A stretch of DNA of 64,000 nt from Mayamaea pseudoterrestris (taxonomy: Eukaryota; Bacillariophyta; Bacillariophyceae; Sellaphorales; Sellaphoraceae), in NCBI GenBank assembly GCA_027923505.1, contig BROI01000010.1, positions 620,001 to 684,000 of the forward strand, in the 5' to 3' direction. The notes under the pieces are model-generated. The model did no database searches and was not told the origin of the DNA. It saw only the letters and a program-made list of their open reading frames with translations. Below, piece by piece: positions 61,675 through 64,000 of this stretch. A program made the translations under genes and the position numbers. The first letter of the stretch is position 1. The number at the start of each line of letters is the position of its first letter.

Positions 61675-63741
61675 ATGAACTTGCGGTTAACGAAGACATC
61701 TAGTGGCCGAAACGCTAAGCCATTGTTGCCCCAGCAGGCTAAAATTTTTAGCAGAAAAGCCGACGAAAAAGACTTGGAGAGTGACGTACCGGTAGGAATC
61801 AGGATTGCAGCAGACGCATCGTCAAGTGGCATGGGCAACACGTCCCTAAAAGCGTGTTGCGAAGCAGAGGAGAGGATTATAAGTGATTCTTTTCTGTTTG
61901 AACCCCATGCAAACGGAGGAAGTACGCAAGTTGTTTGTCATGAAAGTAGTGGCGACCACGTGAACGATGTGTCGAGGTCGCAACCGGAACACCATCAGCA
62001 GGAAGACTTGAGCGGAGCTTCTTGTTGCAAAGCAACTTTTACATCTCCGACAACCCGCCACAAGAAAAGCCTATGTCGACAATCCAGCAAGCAAATGAAC
62101 GAAACTGTTCGCGCGACAGTGACTCGTTTACTCAAGGCGTTAAAATGCTTTTTCTTTCCAAAATTAGCGGATGATATTTTGGCTGCGAGAAGTAACTCTG
62201 CAGTGACTATGGTGCGAGCTGGCATTTTGCTTCATGGCTGTTCGGATGAAACTGAACATTACGCCAAAATTAAGGAGTCTGTTGAGTTGGTGAAAGATTT
62301 GCGCGGCGAGGAAGGCCTGCGAGCTTTAGGCTTCGAGTACCGAATGCTGCCATGCGCCAACCATGCACCTACGGACCGTTGCGACGAAGACGACGACGAA
62401 GACGAATGCAATGATTTTATTGATCACGAGGATGGCCAATGTCTGGTGGATGTCGTGTATGAGCAACAGCCCGTCGGCCAACCAAAGCAGGTTGAACGAG
62501 GGTCCGAAGCGTCATTCCTGCACGAGGCGAAGGAAGATCTGGTCCAGTTAAATGACAAGTCCTCGGACGTAGTCACTACCGATCAAGCATCTGACAATCC
62601 ATATTTGTACTCGATGCAGCCATTTTCATACTCTGAATCGTTGCGGAGTGTTGTAACGGACACATGTGACGTTGACGACCTTTTGGACGAGCCAGTATCC
62701 GCTTTTTCCTCAGGACCCAAGTGCATGCTATGCATGCGCCGGCTGTACCACATTGCCACGGATACATTGGTAACACTCGCAAATCGAAAGGTTTTTATCG
62801 CAGACGGCAACATGTACGAATCAGTGGCTCGCTTGTGCCAGGAAAATGCCATCGACGCCATGTGCCATGAAGCAAAACTGGAATGGCTAGACGTGGATAT
62901 ACGCGACGCGAACGGGCCAGGTGGATCTCAAGACGAAAATCTTCGAGTCCTTGTTAACGCAACTCATCCATGTCTGCATCTACAAGCAAGTGATGATGGC
63001 GCACGTGATGCTATGGCTGGCAGGCCATCCCTTTTGATTGCAACGGGCCGAGGCAAGGTTCGGGCTGGAGTATTCAGCCGGGAGCACTTGATGGGATCAG
63101 GCATGGAACTAGCCACGGCACTGCCTATGGTTCGCGAAGCCATGAGGCGCAATATGAATGTCATTATTGTCGATCATAACGTGTGCGGAGAAGTTAATGG
63201 GTTCGCTAACTTCAAAAAGACGATGGACGCGATTGCCAATCGATTAGCAGAAGGCACAACCGGTATGGAGCTCTCGGATCAAGGATTATCTTATCATGCC
63301 TTATATGTCGTGGCTCATTCGGCGTCGGGTGGTCACCTTTGCCGGTATCTCCTTGAGAAACAGACACACTATTTGCCGCGCATTCAAGCCATTGCTTTCA
63401 CCGACTCAACGCACAATATCCAGTGGTGCAAGCGAAAGAGACTAACAGAACTAACTAACTTGCTGGAGTCCAAGAAATGTGTCTACTTTCGCAGTTCCAA
63501 GGCTCGAGAGCAGGATGACAATAGCTTGTGGTATCTCCATCGTTCCGGGGAACCGATTCAAACGGACGAATTCTGGCAGCACCGATTTGGAACAGTCAAT
63601 ACATACTGGGCGGGAACAAACGAGCACTCGCTTACCAATTGGTATGCGCATGTCAAGATTTGGCATCATTTCGACGACATGTTGCGCGAGGCGAGCGCTG
63701 AAAATATGATTCCCAACAGCCGCAATATCCTTCTGGACTAA
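61675..63741 (+). CDS. ARB2/FAM172-type alpha/beta-hydrolase-fold protein
   Basis: A single-exon gene of 688 residues. The N-terminal 340 residues are disordered and acidic in part, with a short LLKALKCFFFPKLADDI helix. The C-terminal third is the ARB2 domain: LLIATGRGKVRAGVFSREHL, MNVIIVDHNVCG, YVVAHSASGGHLCRYLL (nucleophile-elbow-like, with Ser in a G/A-H-S-x-S-G setting), IQAIAFTDSTHNIQW and a final WAGTNEHSLTNW. Fission yeast Arb2 partners Argonaute in heterochromatin; animal FAM172A acts in Ago2-linked splicing and chromatin. A silencing or RNA-linked role is thus inferred. The Pro/Ser-rich head is not conserved. The start is the first in-frame ATG. Confidence 0.82.
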   Translation: MNLRLTKTSSGRNAKPLLPQQAKIFSRKADEKDLESDVPVGIRIAADASSSGMGNTSLKACCEAEERIISDSFLFEPHANGGSTQVVCHESSGDHVNDVSRSQPEHHQQEDLSGASCCKATFTSPTTRHKKSLCRQSSKQMNETVRATVTRLLKALKCFFFPKLADDILAARSNSAVTMVRAGILLHGCSDETEHYAKIKESVELVKDLRGEEGLRALGFEYRMLPCANHAPTDRCDEDDDEDECNDFIDHEDGQCLVDVVYEQQPVGQPKQVERGSEASFLHEAKEDLVQLNDKSSDVVTTDQASDNPYLYSMQPFSYSESLRSVVTDTCDVDDLLDEPVSAFSSGPKCMLCMRRLYHIATDTLVTLANRKVFIADGNMYESVARLCQENAIDAMCHEAKLEWLDVDIRDANGPGGSQDENLRVLVNATHPCLHLQASDDGARDAMAGRPSLLIATGRGKVRAGVFSREHLMGSGMELATALPMVREAMRRNMNVIIVDHNVCGEVNGFANFKKTMDAIANRLAEGTTGMELSDQGLSYHALYVVAHSASGGHLCRYLLEKQTHYLPRIQAIAFTDSTHNIQWCKRKRLTELTNLLESKKCVYFRSSKAREQDDNSLWYLHRSGEPIQTDEFWQHRFGTVNTYWAGTNEHSLTNWYAHVKIWHHFDDMLREASAENMIPNSRNILLD

Positions 63742-64000
63742 GAGTGAGCGCGAAAGCAAGGATGACTTTATCATGCAAAAGAGTACTGTATGTAAACTAT
63801 CTTCTGTTCGACTGTCTTTGAGGTCTGCGTTATTCGACAAAGACTCTTCCGCCCCATTCATTTTTCGTCGTTCCGTCATGCAGGCGGGCGTTTTTGGGTT
63901 ACAAGGCACAGTTACTTATCATGTTCACTCAACAATAACAACAATATATATGTTTAAACTTTATTCGCTGGCATAATAGATGACTCATCTACGAGTTCTC
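63742..64000. other. Downstream flank at right edge
   Basis: 259 bp after the ARB2-type gene, with no coding feature I can support. Confidence 0.3.

Overview
The window is nuclear DNA of a eukaryote, most likely a photosynthetic stramenopile (ochrophyte, diatom-like). Three things point there. A spliced three-exon fucoxanthin-chlorophyll-type light-harvesting gene lies at 47359-48202. Several proteins begin with a signal peptide followed by an ASAFAP-like cleavage context with Phe at +1, as expected for a complex red-lineage plastid: the light-harvesting protein, a DEAD-box helicase, a translation factor IF-1 and a 1,048-residue unknown. Introns are short (about 50-210 bp, GT-AG) and genes are packed tightly, often head-to-head or tail-to-tail with only 37-150 bp between them. 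I cannot name the species.

1-29.9 kb is ordinary gene-dense host DNA: the 3' end of a gamma-tubulin complex protein 2 gene, tubulin cofactor B, CMC1, an SPX protein, a DHHC-type acyltransferase with a DHLC core, a small spliced unknown, a V-ATPase accessory (Ac45-like) protein, a plastid DEAD-box helicase, a coiled-coil unknown, a Tudor-like plus R2R3-MYB protein, a StrG-like protein, DGAT2, an OB-fold ssDNA-binding protein, an atypical Ras-like GTPase, BRAP2, an SMPD4-like protein, the nuclease CDIN1, plastid IF-1, an aftiphilin-like acidic protein, a CIA30 complex I assembly factor and a START-domain protein.

29,954-44,939 is a 15-kb tandem of a DIRS-like (tyrosine-recombinase) retrotransposon with split direct repeats of the PAT/Kangaroo/Ngaro type. 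Its repeating unit is exactly 7,400 bp. It sits in what would otherwise be a head-to-head promoter of about 300 bp between the START gene and RRP7.

45-64 kb returns to host genes: RRP7, a decaying gamma-butyrobetaine/trimethyllysine-dioxygenase-like gene, the light-harvesting gene divergent from fructose-1,6-bisphosphatase, a large PDZ protein, a gene joining a cysteine-desulfurase-like domain to a TtcA-like tRNA thiolase, the plastid-targeted unknown, TXNDC9 and an ARB2/FAM172-type protein.

The two most interesting host signals are linked. The desulfurase-TtcA fusion would place a sulfur-mobilising enzyme and a tRNA-thiolating enzyme on one polypeptide. Its divergent promoter also carries a tandem 42-bp repeat with an ACGTCA-type (CRE-like) core, and a sister array of the same repeat lies 8 kb away in another divergent promoter.
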